In this document: one piece after another, positions 33,334 to 42,671 of the stretch | How the letters are laid out: every line of letters starts with the position of its first letter | Position numbering within the stretch: position 1 is the first letter of the stretch | DNA from: CBDANO01 sp965197665 | GTDB taxonomy: Bacteria; Chloroflexota; Dehalococcoidia; Lucifugimonadales; UBA3495 | NCBI GenBank assembly: GCA_965197665.1 | Contig: CBDANO010000003.1 | Coordinates: 248,001-312,000 of the forward strand | Length of the DNA stretch: 64,000 bases | Direction of reading: 5' to 3' | Notes under the pieces: model-generated | Databases searched by the model: none | What the model was told of the DNA's origin: nothing | What the model saw: the letters and a program-made list of their open reading frames with translations, nothing else | Position numbers and translations under genes: made by a program

Positions 33334-34725
33334 TTGGCGACATCGATAGTCATGCCTCAGATGGGGTATGACATGCAGGAAGGTACCGTAACGCGCTGGC
33401 GCAAGAACGAGGGTGATGCGGTGTCCCGCGGCGACGTTATCGCGGACATCGAAACCGACAAAGCGACGGTGGAGTTCGAGGCGTTCACCGCGGGGGTCTT
33501 GCGTAAGATAGTGGCCCAAGAGGGCGTCGTAATACCCGTGGGAGAGCTTATAGCCGTAATTACCGCCCCCGACGAGCCGCTGCCCGAAGGCCTGCTGGAC
33601 GGGCCGGCGCCGCCTCCGGGGGACGGGCCTGAAGCCGCCATCGGGGGGGCGAAGCAAGGCGAGGCGCTCGCTGCAGTGGAGGCTGCGGCTTCCGGCGCGC
33701 CGGCGCCGGATGGGGAAGTCCCGAGTGAAGTCCGGGCTTCTCCCATTGCCCGTCGTCTGGCCCGGGAGCAGGGGTTGGACTTGGCCCGGATAACCGGCAC
33801 CGGCCCCGGCGGAAGGATCGTCGAGGCGGACGTGCTGGCTTATCGAGAGACTTCTGACCCCGCGGTACCGGCTGGTGAAATCAGGGCTTCTCCCATTGCG
33901 AAACGCTTGGCCCGGGAGCGGGGCTTGGACTTGGCCCGAATACCCGGCACCGGCCCCGGCGGAAGGATCGTCGAGGCGGACGTGCTGGCTTATCGAGAGA
34001 CTCCTGACGCCGCGGCCGCCGAAGCCCCGGAAACGGAAGCCTTCGATGAGCGGGTGGAACTTTCCCGGATGCGGCAAACAATTGCTCGGGTGACCAGTGA
34101 CAGCAAGCGGGAGGCGCCCCACTTCTACGTCACCGCCGAGATAGACATGACCAAGGCTATGGAGCTGCGCCGAGACATCAACGACGGCGCCGTCAGGGAG
34201 CAGCGGGTCAGCGTAAATGACCTGATGATCAAGGCGTGCGCCGTGGCCTTGGGCCGCCACCCCAAGTTCAACGCTTCCTTCCGGGGCGATCACTTGCAAA
34301 TGAACGCTTCGATGAATATTGGCATTGCTATTGCGTTGGAGGCGGGCCTGATGGTGCCCGGCATCAGCGGTTGCGAAAGCAAAGACTTGCTGGAGATTGC
34401 GTCCGCCAGCGCCGACCTAATTTCCCGGGCCAACAGCGGCACCTTGCGCAACGAGGAGTACAGCGGCACGACTTTCAGCGTCAGCAACCTGGGAATGTTC
34501 GACGTGGAAAGCTTCTCCGCCATCATCTACCCTCCGCACGCGGCGGTGCTGGCGGTGGGAGCGGTAAAGGAGCAGCCGGTAGTGCGGGGCGGGCAGTTGG
34601 CGGTTGCTCAGATCATGAAAGCGACTCTTTCCGTCGATCACCGGGTGGCCGACGGCGCCGAGGCCGCCCAGTTCCTCATGGAAGTAAAACGGCTGCTGGA
34701 ATCCCCGGTCAATCTGGTATTGTAG
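33334..34725 (+). CDS. 2-oxoacid dehydrogenase E2 acyltransferase with duplicated subunit-binding domain
   Basis: A 463-residue E2 protein. A lipoyl domain (Lys43 in ETDKATVEF) is followed by a Pro/Ala linker, two successive peripheral-subunit-binding domains (about 133-172 and 183-222, 37 of 40 residues identical) and the catalytic acyltransferase domain with DHRVADG near the end (His436). The start is TTG 33334, well supported by GGAGG five bases upstream. It transfers acyl groups from an E1 to CoA; the E1 partner is not in the window, while Lpd is at 28503. Doubling of the binding domain at DNA level has a 150-base period. Confidence 0.93.
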   Translation: MATSIVMPQMGYDMQEGTVTRWRKNEGDAVSRGDVIADIETDKATVEFEAFTAGVLRKIVAQEGVVIPVGELIAVITAPDEPLPEGLLDGPAPPPGDGPEAAIGGAKQGEALAAVEAAASGAPAPDGEVPSEVRASPIARRLAREQGLDLARITGTGPGGRIVEADVLAYRETSDPAVPAGEIRASPIAKRLARERGLDLARIPGTGPGGRIVEADVLAYRETPDAAAAEAPETEAFDERVELSRMRQTIARVTSDSKREAPHFYVTAEIDMTKAMELRRDINDGAVREQRVSVNDLMIKACAVALGRHPKFNASFRGDHLQMNASMNIGIAIALEAGLMVPGISGCESKDLLEIASASADLISRANSGTLRNEEYSGTTFSVSNLGMFDVESFSAIIYPPHAAVLAVGAVKEQPVVRGGQLAVAQIMKATLSVDHRVADGAEAAQFLMEVKRLLESPVNLVL

Positions 34726-34888
34726 CCGACGAGGCAGGCCAATCACTTCCATCTTTCCGGGGCGGGCAATCTTGGCGTTATGCCTCGACGGGCGGTAAGA
34801 AACGTGGGCACGGGGTCAGCTAGCCGCCGGCGGGGGCAATCAGCCCGGCAGACGACGGCTGACAGCTTATGAATCGGGAGGAAGCATC

Positions 34889-36526
34889 GTGGCCGTAATG
34901 ACCGGAGGGCAGGCTGTAGTAGAGTCCTTGAAGCGCCAGGGAGTGGATACGGTGTTCGGCATCATATCCGTCCATACGCTGGACCTCTACGACGCCCTAT
35001 TCGACCACCAGGACAGCCTCAGGTTCATCGGCGCCCGCAACGAACTGGGTTGCGGGTTCATGGCGGACGGGTACGCCCGAGCAACCGGCAACCCCGGGGT
35101 GCTATTTACCAGTACCGGTCCGGGGGCCGCCGATTCAGTCGGGGCCATCGGAGAAGCCTACTTCTCAAGCTCGCCGGTGCTGGAAATAACTACCAACGTG
35201 GAGTTGGACTTCCTGGGCCAAGGCCGCTTGACTACCCACGAGACCAAGGACCAACCGGGCATGTTGCGGTCTGTTACCGACTGGACAGCTACGATTAGCG
35301 AGGTCGAGTCCATACCTGACCATCTGGTGGAAATCTTTCAGCGGTTTCAGAGCCGGCGGCCCCGGCCTATTGCCCTGGAGATTCCCACCGACCTGCTGGG
35401 CCGGCAAGCGGAAGTGGAGGCGCTGGGTCCCAGAGACCCGGAAGTACCCCAGGGTGACCCTGGAATGGTGGAGCTGGGTCTGCAAACACTGTTAAAAGCG
35501 AAGCGTCCAGTGATATTCGCGGGTGAAGAGGCCCAGTCGTCCGGGGCCACCGAGGAATTGGTCCGCCTGGCGGAAATGCTGGGCGCTCCGGTGGTTACCG
35601 GCGACGGCGCGAAGGGGACCTTCCCCGAGGACCATCCCTTGTCGTTGGGTCAGGCCTTGGGCAAGCGCATCTGGGGCGAAAACCCTTTGTTGGAATGGCT
35701 GGGCACTTGCGACGCCGCGGTCGTGTTGGGATCGGCCCTAACCTTCCGGACCACCAAGGGCGTGGGGCTGAAGCTCCCGGATACAATCATTCACGTGTTA
35801 CTGGACGGCGATAGCATCGGTAAGAACTATACTGCGGCGGTGCCGATAGAAGCCAACTCTCGGGCCGTGCTGCGCCAGTGGCTGACGGCCATAGGCGGCC
35901 GCGACGTGTACCTGGGTAATGACTTCCGGACCGAGATAGAGTCCGTCCGCGCCCAGGTCTATGGAAACCTGAAGGAGCAGTGGGAAGCCGAACTGTACGC
36001 CTTCGAGTCGATTCGCGCCGTAACTCCCAGGGATACCATCTTCACCTTCGATCCAACCATCGCCGCCAGCCGGGCCAGCCGATGCTTGCCCATCTACAGC
36101 CCCCGCACTTTCATGCACCCCCACGGCTGGGCCGGACTGGGCTTCGCTTTTCCGGCGGCTCTCGGAGCTAAGGCTGGGAAGCCCGACCGGCCTGTGGTCT
36201 GCGTTACCGGCGACGGCGGCTTCCAGTATAACTTTCAAGAGCTGGCGACAGCGGCCCAATACGGTATCCCCACGGTTGTGTTGATGTTCAATGACAGCGC
36301 GTGGGGTGTGCTAAAGAAGTACCAGCAAGACCGTTACGACGGACGATTCATGGCCACCGACTTGGTCAATCCGGACTTCGTTAAGCTGTTCGATTCATAC
36401 GGGTTCGACGGGACCAGAGTAACGACGGTGAAAGAGTTGACCAGCGCATTGGAGACCGCCCTTGCGGAGGGTGACACCAGGTTGATCGAAGTCCAGATTC
36501 CCGACGGGATCGGCGCGTTGCGGTAG
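34889..36526 (+). CDS. Thiamine-diphosphate enzyme (acetolactate synthase/decarboxylase-like)
   Basis: A 545-residue ThDP enzyme. The N-terminal domain has VDTVFGIISVHTLDLYDAL and the cofactor-activating Glu in RNELGCGFMADGYAR; the C-terminal domain has VCVTGDGGFQYNFQELATA and MFNDSAWGVL for ThDP-Mg. The general fold is that of acetolactate synthase, benzoylformate decarboxylase or glyoxylate carboligase; which reaction is open. GTG 34889 is preceded by GGGAGGAAG. It is followed after 12 bases by the ThyX-like gene. Confidence 0.85.
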   Translation: MAVMTGGQAVVESLKRQGVDTVFGIISVHTLDLYDALFDHQDSLRFIGARNELGCGFMADGYARATGNPGVLFTSTGPGAADSVGAIGEAYFSSSPVLEITTNVELDFLGQGRLTTHETKDQPGMLRSVTDWTATISEVESIPDHLVEIFQRFQSRRPRPIALEIPTDLLGRQAEVEALGPRDPEVPQGDPGMVELGLQTLLKAKRPVIFAGEEAQSSGATEELVRLAEMLGAPVVTGDGAKGTFPEDHPLSLGQALGKRIWGENPLLEWLGTCDAAVVLGSALTFRTTKGVGLKLPDTIIHVLLDGDSIGKNYTAAVPIEANSRAVLRQWLTAIGGRDVYLGNDFRTEIESVRAQVYGNLKEQWEAELYAFESIRAVTPRDTIFTFDPTIAASRASRCLPIYSPRTFMHPHGWAGLGFAFPAALGAKAGKPDRPVVCVTGDGGFQYNFQELATAAQYGIPTVVLMFNDSAWGVLKKYQQDRYDGRFMATDLVNPDFVKLFDSYGFDGTRVTTVKELTSALETALAEGDTRLIEVQIPDGIGALR

Positions 36527-36538
36527 CGGCTGCGCTGT

Positions 36539-38053
36539 ATGGCTGAGGAGAGGGAAGGGCCGGGATCTTACGCCCTAAGAATTTATCCGCTGGACGCTCA
36601 CGATCTGACCGAAGAGCAGATTGCGGTTGCCTTCGCTATGACCTCGCGGCGTCCGGAGGCTTTCGACAATATCGCTCGGCAGGTCAGCCGGGAAAAAGCG
36701 GCCGATTTTCACGAACGGTGGGTGCTGGGATACGGCCATGCGTCGGTGGCCGAGCACGCGGTGGTACACCTAGCCGTGGAAAACGTTTCCCGGTTGGCGT
36801 GCGATTCCTTGGAAGACAACCGACTGGCGTCCTACACGGAGAAGTCATCCCGGTACCAGGTAATGCCCCCGGACTATTTCCATTTCCCCGATGAGTTGGA
36901 GAGGGACCCGCAACTGGGCAAGCGGTACCAAGAAGCCTGTCAACGGCTTTTTCAAGGCTACCGGCAACTCATCGACGGGAGCATGGACTTCCTGCGCGGC
37001 AGCAATCCGCCCGGGGAATCGGAAAGAGAGTCCGCCTACAATCTGCGGCTGCGGCGAATAGCTACTGACAGCTGCCGGGCAGTGCTGCCGGCGGCTACGC
37101 TGACTAACGTCGGTGTCACCGCCAATGCCCGGGTCCTAGAGCACGCTATTACCAAGCTGATGTCCTCGGGCTTGGCTGAAGAGCGGGGCTTGGGACTACA
37201 CCTCCGGCAGCAGGGTCAAATCATTGCGCCGACGTTGATCAAGTACGCCAACGAGAACGATTATCTATCGAAAGTCCCCCTCGTTCAGCGTGAGTTGAGC
37301 AAGAAGTACCTTGACGAAGCCCCGGTGAGGCCGTCTTGCGCGCCGGTCGGCGCCGGCTATTCAACCGGAGGAGAACCCTCCGGGGCCGGATACGCCGAGG
37401 CCGTAAATTCCCAAGTGCGGTTGGTTCACTGGGACCAACAGGCTGAGGAAAAGGTGGTGGCGGCACTGCTCTACCGGGAAGCAAACGCCGGTTACGACGA
37501 TGTTTGGCGCAAGGTGTTGGACATGCCGCCGGAAGAGCGCCGTGGAGTTATTGCCCGGTGCCTTTCCGGCTTGGGGCCCCACGACGCTCCGGTACGGGAG
37601 TTGGAGCTGGTGGACTATACCTTCGAGTTCGTTTTGGACTACGGCGCTTACCGGGAGTTCAAGCGCCACCGCATGATGTCCTACATTCCCCAACCGTTAA
37701 CCGCGGACCACGGCTATCAAGTCCCGGACTTGGTGATGGAGGCCGGATTGAAATCCTTGTTCCAGGACACGGCGGCGGAGGCGGAGGCGGCGTACCGCGA
37801 GGTCCGGCAGGGGTGCCCACGGGCGGCCCAGTACCTGGTCACTCATTCTCACTATCAACGGGTGCTGGCCAAAATGAACCTGCGGCAGTGTTACCACTTG
37901 TTCAAACTGCGTACCTCGGAACTGGCCCACTTCGCAATCCGCGGCCCGGCGCAACAAGCCATGAAGCTGGCGGTGGATATTCACCCCGGTTTGTTCGAAT
38001 CTCTGGTACTCCGGGACTACCCCGATTGGTGGCCGTTCCGGCGGGCGGAGTAG
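36539..38053 (+). CDS. Double-domain ThyX-family protein (FAD-dependent thymidylate synthase-like)
   Basis: A 504-residue protein containing two ThyX-type halves, about twice the usual ThyX length. The first half has GHASVAEHAVVHLAVENVSR and ASYTEKSSRYQV, which resemble ThyX motifs but lack RHR. The second half has VRELELVDYTFEFVLDYGAY followed by the RHRMMS signature (376-381) and QCYHLFKLRTSELAHFAIR. ThyX makes dTMP from dUMP with FAD, NADPH and methylene-tetrahydrofolate. No thyA is visible in the window. Whether both halves bind FAD is unclear, so the assignment is to the family, not the activity. Confidence 0.82.
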   Translation: MAEEREGPGSYALRIYPLDAHDLTEEQIAVAFAMTSRRPEAFDNIARQVSREKAADFHERWVLGYGHASVAEHAVVHLAVENVSRLACDSLEDNRLASYTEKSSRYQVMPPDYFHFPDELERDPQLGKRYQEACQRLFQGYRQLIDGSMDFLRGSNPPGESERESAYNLRLRRIATDSCRAVLPAATLTNVGVTANARVLEHAITKLMSSGLAEERGLGLHLRQQGQIIAPTLIKYANENDYLSKVPLVQRELSKKYLDEAPVRPSCAPVGAGYSTGGEPSGAGYAEAVNSQVRLVHWDQQAEEKVVAALLYREANAGYDDVWRKVLDMPPEERRGVIARCLSGLGPHDAPVRELELVDYTFEFVLDYGAYREFKRHRMMSYIPQPLTADHGYQVPDLVMEAGLKSLFQDTAAEAEAAYREVRQGCPRAAQYLVTHSHYQRVLAKMNLRQCYHLFKLRTSELAHFAIRGPAQQAMKLAVDIHPGLFESLVLRDYPDWWPFRRAE

Positions 38054-38184
38054 CCGGGGCCGAGCAACGACCGGTTCCGGCCCGCGCTTACTCTTGCCGG
38101 GATTGGGAGACCCTAGGGGTCGGCTCGGCGCCGGTAAAGGGCTGCCCGGCGATTGGCCGCGAGGAACACCGCGGATTGGAGCGT

Positions 38185-38634
38185 CTAGCAGCCTTCCAGC
38201 CTCGCTTTCAAGCTCTTTAGCTCTTTCCGCAGCTTGAGCATTATCGACAACCTGGCGATGGGCCCCAAGCCCAGGAAGACCATGCCGACAGAGGCGCTGC
38301 TAACACCGAAGTCGAGAGTGTGGCTGATCTTGGTGGAGCTTCCAGCAGCCGCCTTGAGGGTGATGAGTGTGGCGGCGGGATGGGGGCCGTCGGTTACTCT
38401 GAAAGCCAGTCGGTGGGGCGGGTCGAATTCGTCCACCACGTAGGAGACCCGGTGAAGCTTGCCGTCGTAAAGGTAGTTGCCGACGAAGGTAGACCCGGGC
38501 GCCAAGTCCCCGTCGGACGTTCGCTGAGTGTCGGACAGTCCCTGTATCCAGTGATCAATATTCTCGATACGGGAGATGAAGTCCCAGACCTCTTGGACCG
38601 GTCTGTGGACGTCAATGCGAAGACTGGCTTGCAT
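38185..38634 (-). CDS. SRPBCC-fold protein (polyketide cyclase-like)
   Basis: A 149-residue START/SRPBCC domain: MQASLRIDVHRPVQEVWDFI is the classical first strand and helix, DHWIQGL and GSTFVGNYLYDGKL follow, and the C-terminal helix ends in KELKSLKARLEG. It presumably binds a hydrophobic ligand in the cytosol; the ligand is unknown. It is the last gene of a minus-strand group with the anti-sigma and sigma genes, separated by 83 bases. Confidence 0.8.
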   Translation of the reverse strand: MQASLRIDVHRPVQEVWDFISRIENIDHWIQGLSDTQRTSDGDLAPGSTFVGNYLYDGKLHRVSYVVDEFDPPHRLAFRVTDGPHPAATLITLKAAAGSSTKISHTLDFGVSSASVGMVFLGLGPIARLSIMLKLRKELKSLKARLEGC

Positions 38635-38717
38635 GGTTGACGCTACTCACCCTGCCGGCGGGACGCGGGGCCGGGCGGGTAGGGAGTACCAGGAAAGGGA
38701 AGGCCCCGGACGGGTGT

Positions 38718-39614
38718 CTAACGAAATTCATGCAAGGTCAGCATGGGCGATTGTTGCGAGGAAGGAATTTTGGCTTGGAGCACCATGTCATCGGGACCGG
38801 GCAGGGCGCCGGGCGCCATTTCGGAGGTGAGTTCCACCTTGTCGAACCCGAACACGGATTCTCCCGGCACCAGCACCGCGGTGCCCCAACCGCCCTCATC
38901 CACCTCTACCTCTCCGGCCCGGGACCGGTGGCCGGGGCGCATTAGCCATACCTCATAAGAAGACGGCGATGCTTCAGGCATGCCTGACACCAGCAGCATC
39001 GCTTGGCGTCCGTCGGAGGAGACCATCAGGACACCCCGTGAGGCGCCGCTTCCCCCGGGGGGCTCTAGGGCTAGCGAATGGTTCGTGGGGTTGGCCAGCC
39101 AGTAGTTGGTGGCTCGCAGCTGCTGCATCGTCTCAGCCACTTGCTCGGCGGCCTGGGATTCCAGTTGCGCCGACTGGGCTACTTGGGCGGTTAGCGCGGC
39201 GTTCTCCCGTTCCAGGCTTTCCATGCGATCGGAGATTCGGATATTGAAGACCACGCTTACGCTGAATAGAGCCACGACAACGACGGTCGCTACGGGGGCT
39301 AGGATGTTGATTGCTCTGGGCCAGGACCAAAAGGAGGCCCAGCGGCTATCCTTGATAGGCCTGGGAGGGGGCGCCGCCGGTTCCAGCGCCCTCATCACCT
39401 TCGTCAACAGCCCGCCGGGGGCCTCTCGCCAGGCAACCGACATCCCCAGCCTGGTGGTAGCCCGCTGCAATTCGGCCACTGTCTCGCGGCATTGAATACA
39501 GTCTTCCAGGTGGCCTTCCGCTAAGGCCGCTTCTTCCCCATCGAGGGCGTTCAGGGCGTGGGCGCCCAGCAGGTCCTCAGGGTGGTATTGGTTGTTAGGA
39601 TAGCTCGTACTCAT
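38718..39614 (-). CDS. Anti-sigma factor, RskA type
   Basis: A 298-residue membrane anti-sigma factor. The N-terminal zinc-binding domain has HLEDCIQC (HxxxCxxC), a membrane helix lies near residues 105-130 (LAPVATVVVVALFSVSVVFN), a coiled-coil-like stretch follows, and the C-terminal domain with YEVWLMRPGHRSRAG and VPGESVFGFDKVELTSE is the extracytoplasmic RskA domain. It should hold the sigma factor encoded just upstream until a signal releases it. The start overlaps the sigma gene by 20 bases, ensuring coupled synthesis. Confidence 0.9.
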   Translation of the reverse strand: MSTSYPNNQYHPEDLLGAHALNALDGEEAALAEGHLEDCIQCRETVAELQRATTRLGMSVAWREAPGGLLTKVMRALEPAAPPPRPIKDSRWASFWSWPRAINILAPVATVVVVALFSVSVVFNIRISDRMESLERENAALTAQVAQSAQLESQAAEQVAETMQQLRATNYWLANPTNHSLALEPPGGSGASRGVLMVSSDGRQAMLLVSGMPEASPSSYEVWLMRPGHRSRAGEVEVDEGGWGTAVLVPGESVFGFDKVELTSEMAPGALPGPDDMVLQAKIPSSQQSPMLTLHEFR

Positions 39615-40215
39615 CTTGATCCAAGACCGTTCGCAGTTTTTGCATTGCCAGCCTCACCCGGGTCTTGATGGTCCCCAGGGGCTGCTGTAGCCTTGTTGCC
39701 ATTTCCGATTGGGAGTACCCCTCGAAGTAGGCCAGAATAATGACTTCCCGCTGGGCCTCGGGCAATAGCGACAGGGCTTTCAGTATCCGTTCCCGCTCCA
39801 GGTTTCGCTCGACTTCCTCTTCGGTGGATATTTGGCCCGAAGGCAAAAAGTCCAACGTTTCGTAGTCGGCCGGGTCCGCCGCGGCCACGGTCCTACGCCT
39901 AGAGCGAATCAAGTCCACGACCTTGTGGTGGGCTACGCTCATGATCCAGGAACGGGGTTCGCCGCGCTCGGCCCTGAAGCTGGAAGCCTTGAGCCAAATG
40001 TTGAGGAAAATCTCCTGGGTGGCTTCTTCGGCTAATGCTTCCTGCTTCAGCATGAACATGGCCAGCGAGTACACCGGAGTGACGTACTTCCCATAAAGGG
40101 CTTCCAGAGCATCCTTGTCTTGGAGGGCAATCCGGTGAATTAGTTGACGGTCCTCCAGCTCCCGGTAGTCCCCCACTTTAGCGGTCCTCATAGTTGGAGC
40201 AAATGGGCCGTTCAT
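39595..40215 (-). CDS. ECF-type RNA polymerase sigma factor (SigK-like)
   Basis: A 206-residue sigma-70 family protein with region 2 (ALYGKYVTPVYSLAMFML, AEEATQEIFLNIW and WIMSVAHHKVVDLIRSRRR) and region 4 (LPEAQREVIILAYFEGYSQSE and a helix-turn-helix through LGTIKTRVRLAMQKLR). It is paired with a RskA-type anti-sigma factor downstream, as in SigK/RskA systems. ATG 40215 is chosen over the TTG one codon earlier; ATG 40191 is another option. The inducing signal and the targets cannot be read here. Confidence 0.92.
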   Translation of the reverse strand: MNGPFAPTMRTAKVGDYRELEDRQLIHRIALQDKDALEALYGKYVTPVYSLAMFMLKQEALAEEATQEIFLNIWLKASSFRAERGEPRSWIMSVAHHKVVDLIRSRRRTVAAADPADYETLDFLPSGQISTEEEVERNLERERILKALSLLPEAQREVIILAYFEGYSQSEMATRLQQPLGTIKTRVRLAMQKLRTVLDQDEYELS

Positions 40216-40271
40216 CAATACATACGTAGATATATACGTGGACGGCCATTTTCCGGATTTGTGTCATGTCC

Positions 40272-41624
40272 TCAAGCCGCCAGACTGTCGAACAGTGGAT
40301 TCATGTTGGGTTCGTCGTCCAAGGACCAAAGAATTTTCAATATTCTATCCCATTGGGCCTCGCCGATGTGGTTGAAGGCCAGACTTCTAAATTTAGCTTC
40401 GACCTCGGCATCGTTCAGCGGGTTTTGCTTATGGCCTTTGGGGAAAGAAGTGCGGGCGGTGAGCTTTTCTCCGGACCGGCAGGTTATTTCGAGGCGGCAA
40501 TTGTATTCCGTAGGATATCTCCGGGTGAATTCCGCGTCCTCTTGAATCGTCATCTTGCTAATGAGGGTGCGGATAGCCGGGTCTTGAATCCGCTGTTGGG
40601 TGAAGCTATGGGGCGTGACCGAGCCGTCCCTCAGAGCCGCCGCCACCAGGTAGGGTATGCTGTGATCGGCGGTTTCCCTGGTCTTCGGCGCCCATTTTTC
40701 CGGCTCGGTGGCCGCGGAACTGACCGCAGCTTTGTAGGCGCGGATGTCAATTGACTCGATATCTTGGGGAGCGACTTGGGCGCGCAGCTCCAAGGCCAGA
40801 CCGATGGGGCCTTGAGTATGTATTTGGGACGGAAAAGACTTGAAAGTTGTTTCGCGTATCCGGAAAGACTGGTCTCCGCCGCCCAAGTCCGGCAGCTCTA
40901 CCGGCTTACCCACCGCTTGTTCCCACAGCCCCCGGCGGCCCTCGAAGGGGCGGTCGGGGCCGGACATACCCCGGGCCGCCAACTGGGCGGCGAATACACC
41001 CGCTCTGGAGGCGCCGGCCGCGGCGCAGCCTTTCCACATGGATAGCTCGCCGGTCCGGGTTACTCCCAAGGGCAGATTCGGCGCCACGGCCAACGAGATC
41101 GCGTGGCCCATTTGCTCTTGGTTCAAGTCCAGCAGTTTGCCGGCGGCGCAAGCCGCGCCTATAACGCTGAAGACTCCTTGGTCCCAGCCTAAGTCGCTCA
41201 CGACCACTTGGTCGGACAACCGGCAGAACACCTCGTAGGCGAGGACTATGGATAATATTAACGACCTGCTGTCGCTGCCCGAGGGTCCGGCAATAGCCAG
41301 GGCCGCCGGTATCATGTCGCTGGGGTGGCCGCCTCCAGGAGAAAAGTAAGAGTCGTTGCAGTCCAGGTAACGCAGGGCGACGCCGTTGGCGAAGGCCGCT
41401 GTGTCCGGCGGGCCGCATTGGCGTGTACCCAAGATTCGGGAGACGCCGCCGGCGTTGGACGCCAGGTCCCGGGCGATCCTGGCCGGAGCCGAAGAGAACC
41501 CTCCCAGGGCGCAACCTAATGAGTCGATCAAGGTGCGCTTGACTTGGTGGACTACCTCCGGGCCCAAGTCCTGGAAGCTCAAACCGCATGCGTAGGAACT
41601 GAGTAGGTCGGTGGTCCGGTCCAT
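40272..41624 (-). CDS. MmgE/PrpD family protein
   Basis: A 450-residue member of the MmgE/PrpD family (2-methylcitrate dehydratase and relatives). Features are the LIDSLGCALGGF start of the helical domain, YLDCNDSYFSPGGGHPSDMIPAA with the expected catalytic-region residues, and the KGCAAAGASRAGVFAAQLA and FKSFPSQIHTQGPI segments. Possible substrates include 2-methylcitrate or cis-aconitate-like acids, but no other methylcitrate genes are nearby. ATG 41624 is preferred because GGGGAGGTG precedes it; the frame opens six codons earlier. Confidence 0.85.
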   Translation of the reverse strand: MDRTTDLLSSYACGLSFQDLGPEVVHQVKRTLIDSLGCALGGFSSAPARIARDLASNAGGVSRILGTRQCGPPDTAAFANGVALRYLDCNDSYFSPGGGHPSDMIPAALAIAGPSGSDSRSLILSIVLAYEVFCRLSDQVVVSDLGWDQGVFSVIGAACAAGKLLDLNQEQMGHAISLAVAPNLPLGVTRTGELSMWKGCAAAGASRAGVFAAQLAARGMSGPDRPFEGRRGLWEQAVGKPVELPDLGGGDQSFRIRETTFKSFPSQIHTQGPIGLALELRAQVAPQDIESIDIRAYKAAVSSAATEPEKWAPKTRETADHSIPYLVAAALRDGSVTPHSFTQQRIQDPAIRTLISKMTIQEDAEFTRRYPTEYNCRLEITCRSGEKLTARTSFPKGHKQNPLNDAEVEAKFRSLAFNHIGEAQWDRILKILWSLDDEPNMNPLFDSLAA

Positions 41625-41811
41625 TCGCACCTCCCCAATCATTCATTCATCCTGGTGTACAAGTTCTTCAGGATAGGGATAAGATTGCCGGAGCAACGCC
41701 GTCTTTCTGCATGACCCAACCTCGACCGCAGAAGCGGGGCGGCCATCGGTTATGCTGGGACGGGCGGTGAGAAACTTGCGAATCGGGTTATCGAGGGATG
41801 AAGCCCATTGC

Positions 41812-42657
41812 CTAGCGGATTACTGCCTCAGCAATGCGCTCTAATTGCCGGCCCATCTCCGCTTCCGTTTCGCAGTGCTCGGGCCGCACCACGACCCGGT
41901 TGGCGCCGGCGTTCAAGAAGGACTGGATAAGCTCCCGGTCGGGCGGCTGCCCATACACGGAAATAGTAATCGAGGACGGGTCCCGGCCCCTCTCTTCCGC
42001 CAACATATCCAGCAGCTTGCGGCTCTCCTCTATTTCCGCCGGGCTCGCCCGATTGGGCAGCCAGCCGTCGGCCATGTGCGCGACCCGTTGCAGCACCTTT
42101 GGGGCGTGGCCGCCTACTATTACGGGCGGATGAGGCTTTTGGGCCGGCTTTGGGTAGCAGTAGACCGGGGGGAAACTATAGTATTGGCCGTGAAACTCAG
42201 CTTGGTCCTGGGTCCAAAGGGCTTTCAACGCCTCGATGGCTTCCTGGGTTTGAGACCACCGGTGGTTGAAGTCTCCGCCCATGATGGTGGTCTCTTCCCG
42301 GTTCCAACCGGTGCCGATGCCGAAAAGGAACCTGCCGCCGCTGTAGAGGTCCAAGGCGGCGATTTCTTTGGCCAGCACCAGCGGGTTCCGCTCCGGGACT
42401 AGGGTAATTCCCGTTCCAAGCTTGATCTTGCTGGTCACGCTGGATGCCCGGGCCAAAGCAATGAAGGGGTCGGTGAAGTGACGGTAAGTTTCCGGGATGG
42501 GACCGCCGGTACCGGGAAAGGGGCTTTCGCTGTGCACCGGAAGTATTGGATGCTCGGCGTACCACAACGAATCGAAGCCCAACTCCTCGGCTTTGCGGGC
42601 AATGAAGGCGGCGTCGACGGTATACGCGGGAAGGGGTACTGAAGTACCAATTGTCAT
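41812..42657 (-). CDS. Luciferase-like F420-dependent oxidoreductase
   Basis: A 281-residue LLM-class protein of the F420-dependent type: PAYTVDAAFIARKAEELGFD, LWYAEHPILP, then IKLGTGITLVPERNPLVLAK, the FLFGIGTGWNREE motif and PHPPVIVGGHAPKVLQRVA. It likely uses reduced F420 or FMN to reduce or oxygenate an organic substrate. Substrate unknown. It is preceded by one copy of the dispersed palindromic repeat, which separates it from the large STAND gene. Confidence 0.87.
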   Translation of the reverse strand: MTIGTSVPLPAYTVDAAFIARKAEELGFDSLWYAEHPILPVHSESPFPGTGGPIPETYRHFTDPFIALARASSVTSKIKLGTGITLVPERNPLVLAKEIAALDLYSGGRFLFGIGTGWNREETTIMGGDFNHRWSQTQEAIEALKALWTQDQAEFHGQYYSFPPVYCYPKPAQKPHPPVIVGGHAPKVLQRVAHMADGWLPNRASPAEIEESRKLLDMLAEERGRDPSSITISVYGQPPDRELIQSFLNAGANRVVVRPEHCETEAEMGRQLERIAEAVIR

Positions 42658-42671
42658 GGTGTGTTCATCCT

